This document shows positions 43,793 through 53,030 of a stretch of DNA of 64,000 nucleotides, in pieces. The notes beneath the pieces are model-generated. The model was not told where the DNA came from. It ran no database searches and worked only from the letters and a program-made list of their open reading frames with translations. Position 1 is the stretch's first letter; each line of letters begins with the position of its first letter. A program made the position numbers and the translations under genes. The DNA is from Chitinophaga pinensis. GTDB taxonomy: Bacteria; Bacteroidota; Bacteroidia; Chitinophagales; UBA10324. Location of the stretch: positions 1 to 64,000 of the forward strand of contig CAMDDP010000004.1 of the NCBI GenBank assembly GCA_945892775.1, written 5' to 3'.

Positions 43793-45601
43793 ATGAGTAA
43801 GAAACCAGAAAAAGGACAGAAAAAAAAGCCTCAACAGCAGCCACAACCATCGTTTCAGAAATGGATTTGGCTCGCTGTAATCTTGATTCTCACGTACATT
43901 TCTTTTGCTCCATCAATGGACAACGAGTGGACCAACTGGGATGACCCAGTTTATGTTTTGGAAAATTCATTGATTACCAATCCTAATACTCCAATAAAAG
44001 ATTTAATTACCAAACCTGTTTCGCTCAACTATCATCCTCTCACTATGCTTAGTTTGAAATGGAATTACGAGAGTGTGAAAACCGCTCCGCATGCTTATCA
44101 CTTAACCAATGTGCTGTTACACCTCATTAACACGGCGTTGGTTTTCTTTTTTATTTTGATGCTGAGTGAAAGTTTAGTGATGGCGATTTTTGTTTCGGCA
44201 TTGTTCGGTGTTCATCCCATGCATGTTGAAAGCGTGAGTTGGATTTCGGAGCGGAAAGATGTGTTGTATGTTTTGTTCTTCGTGCTCGGAATGATTTGCT
44301 ATCTGAAATATCTCGCCACAAAAAAAGTATTGTGGATGATTGTTACTGTAACAGTTTTTGTTCTTTCGTGTTTATCAAAAGCAATGGCGGTTGCGTTTCC
44401 TGTTGTGTTGTTGCTGATTGATTATTTAAAAAACAGAGAACTGAATTTGAAATTGGTGATGGAAAAAATTCCGCTCTTTATTATTTCATTCATTGTCGGT
44501 ATCGCTGCATTTACCATTCAGGCAACTGATGCCATGGCGAAACCTGAAACCTTCACCATCCTGCAACGGATAATGTTTGCTTCGTATGGTGCGTGGTTGT
44601 ATGTGGTGAAGTTTTTTGTTCCCGTTGGTCTTTCTGCTTTCTATCCATATCCTTTGTCCGACAACGGAGTTTCTGTTTCCATTGAATATTATCTCGCACC
44701 TGTTGCGTGGCTCGCTGTTGCTGCCATTGTATTTTTCTTTTTCAGAAAACATAAACCCATTGTATTTGGTTTACTTTTCTACTTCGCAAGTGTGGTGTTG
44801 GTGCTTCAGTTTATTTCTGTTGGTAGCGCCATTGCCGCCGATCGTTACAGTTATCTTTCTTATATCGGCCTGGCCTATATTCTTGGTTGGCTATTGAATC
44901 AGTTTTTTGTGAAGGGAAATAAATTATATAACATGCGGATGGTTGCTGCTTCTGTTACTTCCATCTGCATTCTTGTTTTTGCGTATCAGACAAATGCAAG
45001 AACAAAAGTGTGGAAGAATACTGAAACACTCTGGACCGATGTCATTAATCAATATCCCAATCGGATTGAAGTGGCATATAAAAACCGTGGAAATTATTAT
45101 GGAAAAGAAAAGGGAATGCTGAAAGAATCATTGGCGGATTATAAAGTTTTGCTTTCTATGAAAACCAAGGACAGCAAAATTTTCAGCAACCTTGGAAATA
45201 TTTATGGGCTGATGAAGAAAGGCGACAGCGCTATATGGGCTTACAACACAGCGCTTCAGATGGATGATAAAAATACTGATGCTTATGTGAACCGCGCCAT
45301 TACTTACAGCAGCGCAGCAAAATATGATCTCGCGTTTCCCGATTATATCAAGGCATTGCAGATTGATCCCAATATATTTTCGGTTTATATGAATCGTGGA
45401 TATGCTTATCTCGCTTCCGGAAAACTGAATGAAGCACTTGCTGATTTCAATTCCTATTTAAATTATGATCCTAACAATGCTGCTTGCTATTATTATCGCG
45501 GACTCACTTACACCTCAATGCGAAATACAGCGAATGCGAAAAACGATTTCTTAAGGGCGCAATCACTTGGATTTAAAGTGGACCAGAAATATTTGCAGTA
45601 G
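43793..45601 (+). CDS. TMTC-like polytopic membrane protein with C-terminal TPR repeats
   Basis: 602 residues from the ATG at 43793. After helix 1 comes WTNWDDPVYVLEN with an Asp pair (50-51), then YHPLTMLSLKWNY, HLTNVLLHLINTALVFFF and FGVHPMHVESVSWISERKDVLY. This is the pattern of the GT-C-like TMTC/DUF1736 family, where eukaryotic members are O-mannosyltransferases. About ten helices run to residue about 400. The rest holds at least four TPR units (for example AYVNRAITYSSAAKYDLAFPD, VYMNRGYAYLASGKLNEAL). Expected in the inner membrane with the TPRs facing the periplasm. Protein O-glycosylation is plausible, not shown. Confidence 0.78.
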   Translation: MSKKPEKGQKKKPQQQPQPSFQKWIWLAVILILTYISFAPSMDNEWTNWDDPVYVLENSLITNPNTPIKDLITKPVSLNYHPLTMLSLKWNYESVKTAPHAYHLTNVLLHLINTALVFFFILMLSESLVMAIFVSALFGVHPMHVESVSWISERKDVLYVLFFVLGMICYLKYLATKKVLWMIVTVTVFVLSCLSKAMAVAFPVVLLLIDYLKNRELNLKLVMEKIPLFIISFIVGIAAFTIQATDAMAKPETFTILQRIMFASYGAWLYVVKFFVPVGLSAFYPYPLSDNGVSVSIEYYLAPVAWLAVAAIVFFFFRKHKPIVFGLLFYFASVVLVLQFISVGSAIAADRYSYLSYIGLAYILGWLLNQFFVKGNKLYNMRMVAASVTSICILVFAYQTNARTKVWKNTETLWTDVINQYPNRIEVAYKNRGNYYGKEKGMLKESLADYKVLLSMKTKDSKIFSNLGNIYGLMKKGDSAIWAYNTALQMDDKNTDAYVNRAITYSSAAKYDLAFPDYIKALQIDPNIFSVYMNRGYAYLASGKLNEALADFNSYLNYDPNNAACYYYRGLTYTSMRNTANAKNDFLRAQSLGFKVDQKYLQ

Positions 45602-45636
45602 CTGATTTTTATCATGATGGTTTTGTTATTCTGATT

Positions 45637-45644
45637 TACTTTTG
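45637..45644 (+). promoter_or_regulatory. -7 promoter element (TACTTTTG) of trhO
   Basis: Exact TAnnTTTG match 32 bases before the ATG at 45677, a conventional leader length. Confidence 0.45.
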
Positions 45645-45676
45645 CTACATGTCCTGCTTACATCAGGAATACCAAT

Positions 45677-46627
45677 ATGAAATCATTTCAGACCCTACTT
45701 TTCTACAAGTATGCGCGCGTTGATAATGCAGAGGCATACAAGAATCAACACCTTAACTTTTGTAAATCTCTTAATCTGATGGGGCGTGTACTCATTGGCG
45801 ACGAAGGAATTAACGGAACTGTGAGCGGAACCATTGAAAGTTGCAAACAGTACAAGGATTATCTGAGCAATGATTCGCGCTTTGCCGGAATTGAATTTAA
45901 GGTTGATGAAGAAGATGCACCGTCATTTTCAAAAATGCATGTGCGCTATAAAAAAGAAATCGTGCACTTCGGTCAGCCCGATGTGAATGTGTGGGAAATG
46001 ACCGGCAGATATTTAGAACCCGACGAATGGCAAAAGCAAATGCACGACCCCGATGCAGTTGTGATTGACATGCGCAACAAAGTAGAGTGGGAAGCGGGTA
46101 AATTTAAAAACGCTGTTACTCTTGATGTGGACACCTTCCGCGATATTCCGGATCACCTGGATGAACTGGAACAATACAAGGACAAAAAAATTCTTGCCTA
46201 TTGCACGGGCGGAATCCGCTGCGAGAAAGCAACTGCCTTTTTAATTCAGAAGGGATTTAAAAATGTTTTTCATCTGCATGGCGGAATCATCCGTTACGGA
46301 AAAGAAGCAGGCGGAAAAGATTTTGACGGCAAGTGTTATGTGTTCGATAACCGCTTGACGGTTGAGGTGAACACAGTAAATCCAGAAATTATTTCGCATT
46401 GCCGCAGGTGTAATGCAACTTCTGTTCATTTTATTAATTGTGCTAATCCTGAATGCAATGAGCATTTTATTTTGTGTAAAACCTGCGCTACTGAAATGGA
46501 AGGAAGTTGTAGCGAAGAATGCAAATCGCATCCACGCCGAAGAATTTATGATGGGACGGGTTACTACCAAAAACACAATCAGGAATATCAAACGGAGAAC
46601 GCACGGAAGAAGTGGATGATGAAGTGA
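45677..46627 (+). CDS. trhO: Oxygen-dependent tRNA uridine(34) hydroxylase (rhodanese family)
   Basis: 316 residues. The N-terminal acylphosphatase-like domain (LLFYKYARVDNAEAYKNQH, GRVLIGDEGINGTVSG) is followed by a rhodanese domain with AYCTGGIRCEKA (Cys176 active site, Cys182). A C-terminal cysteine-rich module (CRRCNATSVHFINC, CNEHFILC) probably binds zinc. This is the YceA/TrhO family, which hydroxylates wobble uridine 34 of some tRNAs to ho5U using O2. Length fits. It precedes the pirin gene by 61 bases. Confidence 0.92.
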   Translation: MKSFQTLLFYKYARVDNAEAYKNQHLNFCKSLNLMGRVLIGDEGINGTVSGTIESCKQYKDYLSNDSRFAGIEFKVDEEDAPSFSKMHVRYKKEIVHFGQPDVNVWEMTGRYLEPDEWQKQMHDPDAVVIDMRNKVEWEAGKFKNAVTLDVDTFRDIPDHLDELEQYKDKKILAYCTGGIRCEKATAFLIQKGFKNVFHLHGGIIRYGKEAGGKDFDGKCYVFDNRLTVEVNTVNPEIISHCRRCNATSVHFINCANPECNEHFILCKTCATEMEGSCSEECKSHPRRRIYDGTGYYQKHNQEYQTENARKKWMMK

Positions 46628-46688
46628 TTTTTAAATTAGATTCTGTAAGACTTAGAACTGACTTCATTTTTTTTAAAAAATTAAAACA

Positions 46689-47399
46689 ATGAAAATATTT
46701 TTTCATAAAGCAGATACAAGAGGCAAGGCAGATCATGGATGGTTAAAAACAAATCTTACGTTCAGTTTTGCTGATTATTATAATCCTACACGAATGCACT
46801 TTGGTGTGTTGCGGGTTTTGAATGATGATATGATTGCAGGCGGAACAGGTTTTGGAATGCACCCACACGACAATATGGAAATCATCACCATCATGCTTGA
46901 AGGTGCATTGGAACACAAAGACAGCATGGGAAATATCGGCGTGATAAAACCAGGCGAAATTCAGGTGATGAGTGCAGGGACCGGTATTCACCATAGCGAA
47001 TACAATCACAGCAAAGAAAATCCAGCAAAACTTTTACAGATATGGCTTTTCCCTAATGAACGCGACATAAAACCTCGTTATGATCAAATGATCCTTGAGT
47101 TAAGTGAACGAAAAAACAGATGGCAGAAAATAGTAGAACCGGGTCCAATTGAGAAAGGTTTATGGATTAAGCAAGATGCATGGTTTCATGTTGGGCAGTT
47201 TGATAAAGGAGAAGAAACGCATTATAAAATTCAGCGCGAAGGAAATGGGGCCTACATTTTTGTAATTGAAGGAAGTGTAACAATTGAAGGGCAACAGCTA
47301 AATCGCCGTGATGGAATGGGAATATGGGAAACCAATATTATAAGCCTGATCGCAACAAGCGATGCTGAAGTTTTGATTATGGATTTGCCAATGGTTTAG
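46689..47399 (+). CDS. Pirin-family bicupin protein
   Basis: 236 residues, two cupin domains. The N-terminal pirin motif is FGVLRVLNDDMIAGGTGFGMHPHDNMEIITIML; its two histidines plus HH and Glu in AGTGIHHSEYN form the metal site. The C-terminal half (YIFVIEGSVTIEGQQL) is the weaker cupin. Related proteins (YhhW) show quercetin 2,3-dioxygenase activity; the physiological substrate is unknown. Probably a cytoplasmic iron protein. Follows trhO and may be read with it. Confidence 0.9.
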   Translation: MKIFFHKADTRGKADHGWLKTNLTFSFADYYNPTRMHFGVLRVLNDDMIAGGTGFGMHPHDNMEIITIMLEGALEHKDSMGNIGVIKPGEIQVMSAGTGIHHSEYNHSKENPAKLLQIWLFPNERDIKPRYDQMILELSERKNRWQKIVEPGPIEKGLWIKQDAWFHVGQFDKGEETHYKIQREGNGAYIFVIEGSVTIEGQQLNRRDGMGIWETNIISLIATSDAEVLIMDLPMV

Positions 47400-47465
47400 T
47401 ATAAATTGTTTAAAAAATTTATTTACGAAACAAAAAAAATCAGGATTAGCAATTTCATTAAATTT

Positions 47466-48158
47466 TTAGAACCGAACTCCGATTGTAAATCCTGCTCTTA
47501 AACTTGAAGAATTCATAACTGAAAAAACATCAGAGGCAGAACCCAATGAATAGTTTTGCTTGAAACCTGATAAACTGGCATTCTTATCATAAAAATCCCA
47601 GCTTCCGATACTGCTTTGTAATTGTGTTCCAAAGTATAAATCAAATACAAAATGAGAAGTATTTGCCGTTTGTACCCCTAACAATAAGCCGGCCCCGTTG
47701 GTAGTTTCTGTATAAGTATTACTGTAATCAATATAATTAGGATTGCTATATGAATCGTAATCTGATTTAGATTGAAAACTTCTGTACTTATAAAACAGAC
47801 TGAAATAATTCTCAAGTTTCATTTTTTTACTTTCATAGAAATAATATCTCATTGAAGGATATATAACATGAGATGAAACTGATTTTGAATCGCTGGATAT
47901 ACTGGTTGAGGCAGTATTGGCCTTACTTCCCATTCTAAAAGCACCTTCCAATTGAAACGCAACATGTTCATTCAATCTTCTTTCATAAGCAAAGGATGGG
48001 TATGAAAAGGCTGCGTTCATCAAATTCATTTTTACCGCATTTTTTAAACGACCATCCACCTTCATAGAATTTATTAACTTAGGGGAGTTTTGCGCCGAGA
48101 TATTTTGTTGAAAAGCAACAATAAAAAGAGTAAGGAAAATGAAAGAAATGTTTTTCAT
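47466..48158 (-). CDS. Uncharacterised outer-membrane beta-barrel-like protein
   Basis: 230 residues with signal peptide to about residue 22 (...NISAQ). The mature chain alternates polar and aromatic residues in strand-like pieces (FSYPSFAYERRLNEHVAFQL, VIYPSMRYYFY, NYFSLFYKYRSF, SHFVFDLYFGTQLQ) and ends SLRAGFTIGVRF, with a terminal aromatic residue. That suggests an 8- to 10-stranded outer-membrane barrel. I recognise no specific family. Divergent from the sortilin-like gene. Confidence 0.6.
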   Translation of the reverse strand: MKNISFIFLTLFIVAFQQNISAQNSPKLINSMKVDGRLKNAVKMNLMNAAFSYPSFAYERRLNEHVAFQLEGAFRMGSKANTASTSISSDSKSVSSHVIYPSMRYYFYESKKMKLENYFSLFYKYRSFQSKSDYDSYSNPNYIDYSNTYTETTNGAGLLLGVQTANTSHFVFDLYFGTQLQSSIGSWDFYDKNASLSGFKQNYSLGSASDVFSVMNSSSLRAGFTIGVRF

Positions 48159-48291
48159 GCGATTTTTTTATAGGACAAAGGAAACAAAAACTTATTGAAA
48201 AGAGTTGATTTAAGTCAAGTCAAGTAATATTTTTGATGCATAAATTTAAGTCCGCGCACTATTTTATCTTTCGCAAAAATTCTTACTACCC

Positions 48292-51228
48292 ATGAAGAAA
48301 TTCTTCCTTCATCTCTCGTTTGTTTTCTCTGTTTTATTTTTAAATTATCACCTTTCCTTTTCGCAATCCATTCTTCCGACACCTGCTACTGACCGTATAG
48401 CTGGAATTGAGAAAAGAAAATCGCTGGAAGAAAATTCACTGCTGAAAAATATGGCGTTCACAAGTATTGGTCCGAGCATTATGAGCGGACGATGTGTTGA
48501 TTTAGAGGTGAACCCCAACGACCCGACAGAGTTTTATGTAGCCTATGCAAGTGGTGGGTTGTGGCATACAACAAATAATGGTCAGTCATTCACTCCGATT
48601 TTTGATAACGAAAATGTTTTGTCAATTGGTGATTTTGCTGTTGACTGGAATCATAACAAACAAATTTGGGTGGGAACGGGCGAATCAAACAGCAGTCGTT
48701 CATCGTATTCTGGAATTGGAATTTATAAAAGTTTTGATGGGGGCAAAAGTTGGCAGTACAAAGGTTTGCCTGAATCGCACCACATCGGAAAAATTTTATT
48801 GAGCGTAGCAGATACCAATACAATACTCGTTGGTGCAATGGGGCACTTGTATTCTTCAAATAAAGAAAGAGGAATTTATAAAACTACCGATGGAGGAAAT
48901 ACATGGATACAAGTATTGTATGTAAACGATTTAACTGGCGGTGCCGATTTGATTACCGACCCTTTAAATGCACAAATCATTTATGCGAGTATGTGGCAAC
49001 GCGACCGTCGCGCATGGAATTTTTCAGAAAGCGGTGAAGGCAGCGGCCTTTACAAATCAACTGATGGCGGCGAAACATGGAAACTGATTACAACTTCCTC
49101 AATAGGTTTTCCGCACGATGCAGGAGTTGGAAGAATTGGTTTGGCCGTGTCTCATCAGAATTCAAATGTGTTGTATGCGATTCTCGATAATCAAAACCAC
49201 AAAGTGAAAGAAAAAGAAACCGATACCACAGCTTACACGGTTGATGATTTGAAAAATATCACTAAAGAAAATTTTCTTTTGCTTAACAACGACAAACTAA
49301 AAATTTTTTTAGTTGAAAATGGATTTCCTGAAAAATATTCTGTCGATAAAGTGAAGGAGATGGTGAAGAAGGAAAAAATAAAGCCGGGGGCACTCATTGA
49401 TTATCTCAACGATGCAAATAATTCACTATTTAATACGCCCATCATCGGCGCTGAATTATATCGTAGTGATGATGCTGGAGCAACATGGAAAAAAATTGAC
49501 ACAGTAAAATTGACCGGCCTTGTTTACACTTACGGTTATTATTTCGGGAAAATATTTCTATCGCCGTTAGACGATAAAAAAATTGTATTGTGTGGGGTGC
49601 CAATGATAATGTCGAAAGATGGCGGCACCACCTTCAAAACAATTGACGGCGATAACACACACGGCGATCATCATGCAGTTTGGTTCGATGCAAAGAAGGA
49701 TGGACACATGATTATTGGAAATGATGGTGGGGTAAACATTTCTTACGATTTTGGTGAAAACTGGTTCAAGTGTAACACTCCTGCAGTCGGACAGTTTTAT
49801 AGTGTAACCGTTGACAATGACAAACCATACAATGTGTATGGTGGCTTGCAGGATAATGGGGTGTGGACGGGTTCTTCCGATTACACCCAGTCAACTAATT
49901 GGATGCAGGAAGGACAATATCCTTACAAATTTATTTATGGGGGTGATGGAATGCAGGTGCAGGTGGATACGCGCGACAATACAACCGTGTATGCGGGCTC
50001 GCAGTTTGGTTACTACGGAAAAATAAATAAGACCACAACCGAATCAGAAGAAGTGCGACCAACAATTGATTTAGGTGAAAGTCCGTTGCGCTATAATTGG
50101 CAAACTCCGATTCTCCTTTCGAAATTCAATCAGGATATTCTCTATTTCGGCACCAACAAATTATATCGAAGCATGAATCAGGGGAAATCATTCGAACCCA
50201 TTTCAGCTGACTTAACTAATCACGATAAAACCGGAGATGTGCCTTACAACACAATCACTACAATTTCTGAATCGCCGCTTCGCTTCGGAGAAATTTATAT
50301 CGGTACTGATGATGGAAACATTCAACTCACAAAAGATGGCGGCAACACTTGGATAAAAATCTCTTCTTCGCTTCCGCAAAATCTTTATGTAAGCCGCGTG
50401 ACTGCATCTACATTTTCTGAGAGCAGAATTTATATTTCGATGAATGGTTATCGCTTCGATAATTTTTCTCCGTACTTGTATATGAGTGATGATTTCGGAA
50501 AAACATGGAAACAAATCGGAACTGATTTACCATTTGAGCCAATCAATGTGGTGAAAGAAGACCCGAAGAATGAAAACATTATTTATGTGGGAACTGATAA
50601 TGGATTGTATGTATCACTCAGCCGCGGAAAAAATTTCATGGCAATGAATGGTGCGCTGCCAAGAGTGGCAATTCATGACATTGCGATTCAAACCACGGCA
50701 AATGAAATTGTGCTGGGCACTCATGGTCGCTCGCTTTACAAAACAAGTTTGGCTTTGATTCAGCAGCTGACCGATAGTGTGTTGAATGAAAACATTCATC
50801 CGTTCACCATCAATGATTTTAACTATAACAAAAATCTCGGGAAGAAATTTTCTTCGTTCTACGAACCAGTGCAAATGAAAATTTCTATTCCGTTTTATGT
50901 AAAGCAAAAAGGAAGCACCACTCTTCAGATAAAATCTGACAGCGGAATTGTGGTTGCAACTATAAAAGACACCAGCGAAGCAGGAATCAATTTCGTGAAA
51001 TACAATTTAGCAGTTGATGCAAATGCAATTGATGTATTTAAAAATTCACTACCCGAAAAAGACAAAAATAATTTTGTGAAAGCCGATGATGGAAATTATT
51101 ATCTTACTCCCGGCAAGTACACCGTTCAATTTACAACTGCTGATGGTGTAACAGCGAAAACTTCTTTCGCCATAAAGAAAAAAGAGAAGAAGGAAAAAAT
51201 AGAGGAGAGAGAGGTTGAGGGGATTTAA
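48292..51228 (+). CDS. Secreted sortilin/VPS10-like BNR (Asp-box) repeat protein
   Basis: 978 residues with an N-terminal signal peptide (to about 25, ...HLSFSQ). At least eight Asp-box repeats ('S.DGG.TW') are visible, such as SFDGGKSWQYKG, TTDGGNTWIQV, STDGGETWKLI, SKDGGTTFKTI and TKDGGNTWIKI, across two propeller-like halves. A segment around residues 300-360 is a Lys/Glu-rich helical insertion. The C-terminal part (about 840-970) is a beta-sandwich without an obvious T9SS signal, ending in a charged tail. Such proteins are annotated 'glycosyl hydrolase' by similarity, but I see no catalytic set, so binding is safer than catalysis. Followed by a terminator. Confidence 0.78.
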   Translation: MKKFFLHLSFVFSVLFLNYHLSFSQSILPTPATDRIAGIEKRKSLEENSLLKNMAFTSIGPSIMSGRCVDLEVNPNDPTEFYVAYASGGLWHTTNNGQSFTPIFDNENVLSIGDFAVDWNHNKQIWVGTGESNSSRSSYSGIGIYKSFDGGKSWQYKGLPESHHIGKILLSVADTNTILVGAMGHLYSSNKERGIYKTTDGGNTWIQVLYVNDLTGGADLITDPLNAQIIYASMWQRDRRAWNFSESGEGSGLYKSTDGGETWKLITTSSIGFPHDAGVGRIGLAVSHQNSNVLYAILDNQNHKVKEKETDTTAYTVDDLKNITKENFLLLNNDKLKIFLVENGFPEKYSVDKVKEMVKKEKIKPGALIDYLNDANNSLFNTPIIGAELYRSDDAGATWKKIDTVKLTGLVYTYGYYFGKIFLSPLDDKKIVLCGVPMIMSKDGGTTFKTIDGDNTHGDHHAVWFDAKKDGHMIIGNDGGVNISYDFGENWFKCNTPAVGQFYSVTVDNDKPYNVYGGLQDNGVWTGSSDYTQSTNWMQEGQYPYKFIYGGDGMQVQVDTRDNTTVYAGSQFGYYGKINKTTTESEEVRPTIDLGESPLRYNWQTPILLSKFNQDILYFGTNKLYRSMNQGKSFEPISADLTNHDKTGDVPYNTITTISESPLRFGEIYIGTDDGNIQLTKDGGNTWIKISSSLPQNLYVSRVTASTFSESRIYISMNGYRFDNFSPYLYMSDDFGKTWKQIGTDLPFEPINVVKEDPKNENIIYVGTDNGLYVSLSRGKNFMAMNGALPRVAIHDIAIQTTANEIVLGTHGRSLYKTSLALIQQLTDSVLNENIHPFTINDFNYNKNLGKKFSSFYEPVQMKISIPFYVKQKGSTTLQIKSDSGIVVATIKDTSEAGINFVKYNLAVDANAIDVFKNSLPEKDKNNFVKADDGNYYLTPGKYTVQFTTADGVTAKTSFAIKKKEKKEKIEEREVEGI

Positions 51229-51235
51229 AATTTTC

Positions 51236-51276
51236 CCGGTCAGTTCAAAGCGCTTGCAGCGTTTGAGCCGGTTTTT
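51236..51276. terminator. Stem-loop terminator between convergent genes
   Basis: An outer CCGG/CCGG pair and an inner TCAAA-CGC / GCG-TTTGA stem are followed by TTTTT. It lies between the sortilin-like gene and the nuclease gene. Confidence 0.65.
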
Positions 51277-51283
51277 AAAAACC

Positions 51284-52627
51284 CTACTGCACAGGAACAC
51301 TATCAACAGTAGATTCCACAGTACTCTGAATAGAAGTTGAAACCGTCGAAAGAAAATCATATCCGGTAAGAGACTCAATATTGTCAACCGAAGTGCGATA
51401 ATAATCCCAAGTGTGCGCAGTTACCGTTTGAGTATTCGGAAGATCAATCGCAATCACTCTTGTTTGTGCACTCACGCGCGATGCATCATTTGTTCCAAGT
51501 GGAAGTACCACCACAACTTTCCAGACATGAGCAGGAACATTTATGTTTCCGTTTGAAATGGTGTAAGTCACACCACCATTACTTCCTGTTCCGCCGCTAC
51601 CGTAACCGCCGCTGATGATGTACAATTCATTTCCCTGATACAAAAGAGTGCGGCAGTAGTTTTCAAAATTCGCCCAGGTCTGCTGATTATTCTGTGGCGC
51701 TTGCGGAACAATATTATCCATCTGAAAAGTTGCGGCATTGTCCACATTATTCAAGTCGCGATCTTCAGAAGGACACATGTGTCCACGATCGAAACCAGAA
51801 CCGGTGTAGTTAGAAGTAGTGGCAATAAAAAACGAAGAAGGCAATCCGTAATCAGGACTGAAACAATTGCAACGCAGAGCCGCACCCTTCCACGCAAGAC
51901 TCAAGTGCCAGCTCACCCAATTGGGTTCGCCTTTCGAATTGTTGTACGACAAAATGTATTGTGGTTTTGATTGCAGATAATTATCCGGCGAATTAATATC
52001 TGTAACTGCGCCCGAAGGATTTCCCATTTCTAAATTGTTATCTTCAGTGGGCGCACTGCCGTAATCATAAACTGTAAACTCATCAACGTTTAATTTTCCT
52101 CCGCTCGATTTTCTCAGTTCGAAACGAATGTTGCCGGTGATGTTTACCTGAAAAGTTGCTGTGTTCAATGTTGTACTGCTTGTTGTAATGGTGCTCCCGG
52201 TTTGCGTCCAGCTCATTCCGCTGTTGGTTGAATAATATAATTTCCATGAGCTGTTAGATTCAGAGCCGTACTTAGCGTGACGAACATTTACTTGACTTGC
52301 GCCATTGCTCAGGTTAAATTTCATAGTGAGCTTTCCGCTGTTTTGAATTCTCGCGCTTTTTGTTCCTACTTTTCTGTCACTCGTTGAGGTTCCAATCAGT
52401 ACATCACTTAAATTCCAAATTCCGGTTGTGAGCGTTACATCAGCAGCGGTGTAAGATGTTTTAGTTCCTGCTTCAAATCCTTCAGGAAAACCACCGTCAT
52501 ATAATCTGAAGGAGGAAAAATTATTCTTAAAACTATTTGCGGGGTGATTGGTTTCTTTTTGACAAGAAAAAAAGATCACCGAGATAGTTAATGCAGTTGC
52601 TGTAAATCTGAAAATTGTTTTTTTCAT
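51284..52627 (-). CDS. Extracellular DNA/RNA non-specific endonuclease lipoprotein (NucA/NucB-like)
   Basis: 447 residues from the ATG at 52627 (an upstream in-frame start at 52684 adds a non-signal stretch). Lipoprotein signal with lipobox IFFSC (Cys22). Residues about 40-190 form a jelly-roll/CBM-like domain. The nuclease domain follows with the beta-beta-alpha-metal motif FDRGHMCPSEDR (catalytic His283) and the downstream Asn/Asp-rich region QMDNIVPQAPQNNQQTW. It degrades DNA and RNA outside the cell, plausibly for nutrient phosphate or nucleotides. Probably on the cell surface. Confidence 0.88.
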   Translation of the reverse strand: MKKTIFRFTATALTISVIFFSCQKETNHPANSFKNNFSSFRLYDGGFPEGFEAGTKTSYTAADVTLTTGIWNLSDVLIGTSTSDRKVGTKSARIQNSGKLTMKFNLSNGASQVNVRHAKYGSESNSSWKLYYSTNSGMSWTQTGSTITTSSTTLNTATFQVNITGNIRFELRKSSGGKLNVDEFTVYDYGSAPTEDNNLEMGNPSGAVTDINSPDNYLQSKPQYILSYNNSKGEPNWVSWHLSLAWKGAALRCNCFSPDYGLPSSFFIATTSNYTGSGFDRGHMCPSEDRDLNNVDNAATFQMDNIVPQAPQNNQQTWANFENYCRTLLYQGNELYIISGGYGSGGTGSNGGVTYTISNGNINVPAHVWKVVVVLPLGTNDASRVSAQTRVIAIDLPNTQTVTAHTWDYYRTSVDNIESLTGYDFLSTVSTSIQSTVESTVDSVPVQ

Positions 52628-52683
52628 TGCGAGAATTTCTTGATTGTAAATATATACTGTTGTTTTCTTGCTTCGATTATACA

Positions 52684-53030
52684 AGATTTTTGATTTTGTT
52701 TTCGGTAATTATTTATTGTATTTTTTTCCGGAAAACAAATTCTCTGTTCAGTCCGGATTTCAGCCACGATGAAATAATTATTCCGGTTGAAAATCCCGGG
52801 ACTCAAGTCGGGTCTTATAGTCGGTTTTATTGAGGGCGGAGATTTTCTTCCCCGCCGCGTCTAAGTATTGCCTTGAGTTGTGTGAGGACACGGTGGAACA
52901 AAGCGCGCAAACCGCCGTGGCCACCCCACGCCTAATTCCAATGTTGCGGTGAGACATGGTGGGACCAACAATCTAAGCTCTTTTTAAAAATTTTTTTTCT
53001 TCTCTTTCAAATCATTTTTATCTTGCTCTC
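52684..53030. other. 347-base intergenic region with GC-rich structured, internally repeated element
   Basis: The segment 52834-52975 is sharply GC-rich in an AT-rich genome. It contains a 26-base unit twice, at 52877-52902 and 52943-52968 (18 of 26 identical; each opens with GTTG and contains a GGTGG-type core). Several stems are possible: CACGGTGG with CCGCCGTG (one wobble), GGCGG with CCGCC, and GTGT-ACAC around GAGG. A run of T follows near 52981. No tRNA, SRP, 6S or RNase P signature is recognised. It could be a non-coding RNA or a member of an interspersed hairpin repeat family. Confidence 0.5.

Noticed and set aside
48292-51228. Annotation of the BNR-repeat protein as a glycosyl hydrolase
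   Set aside because: Asp boxes are structural; no catalytic residues of a sialidase or other hydrolase family are visible, so only a binding role is supported.
52834-52980. tRNA or known structural RNA in the GC-rich island
   Set aside because: No T-loop GGTTCGA-type motif, no acceptor stem with CCA, and no SRP, 6S or RNase P core; reported only as an unidentified structured element.
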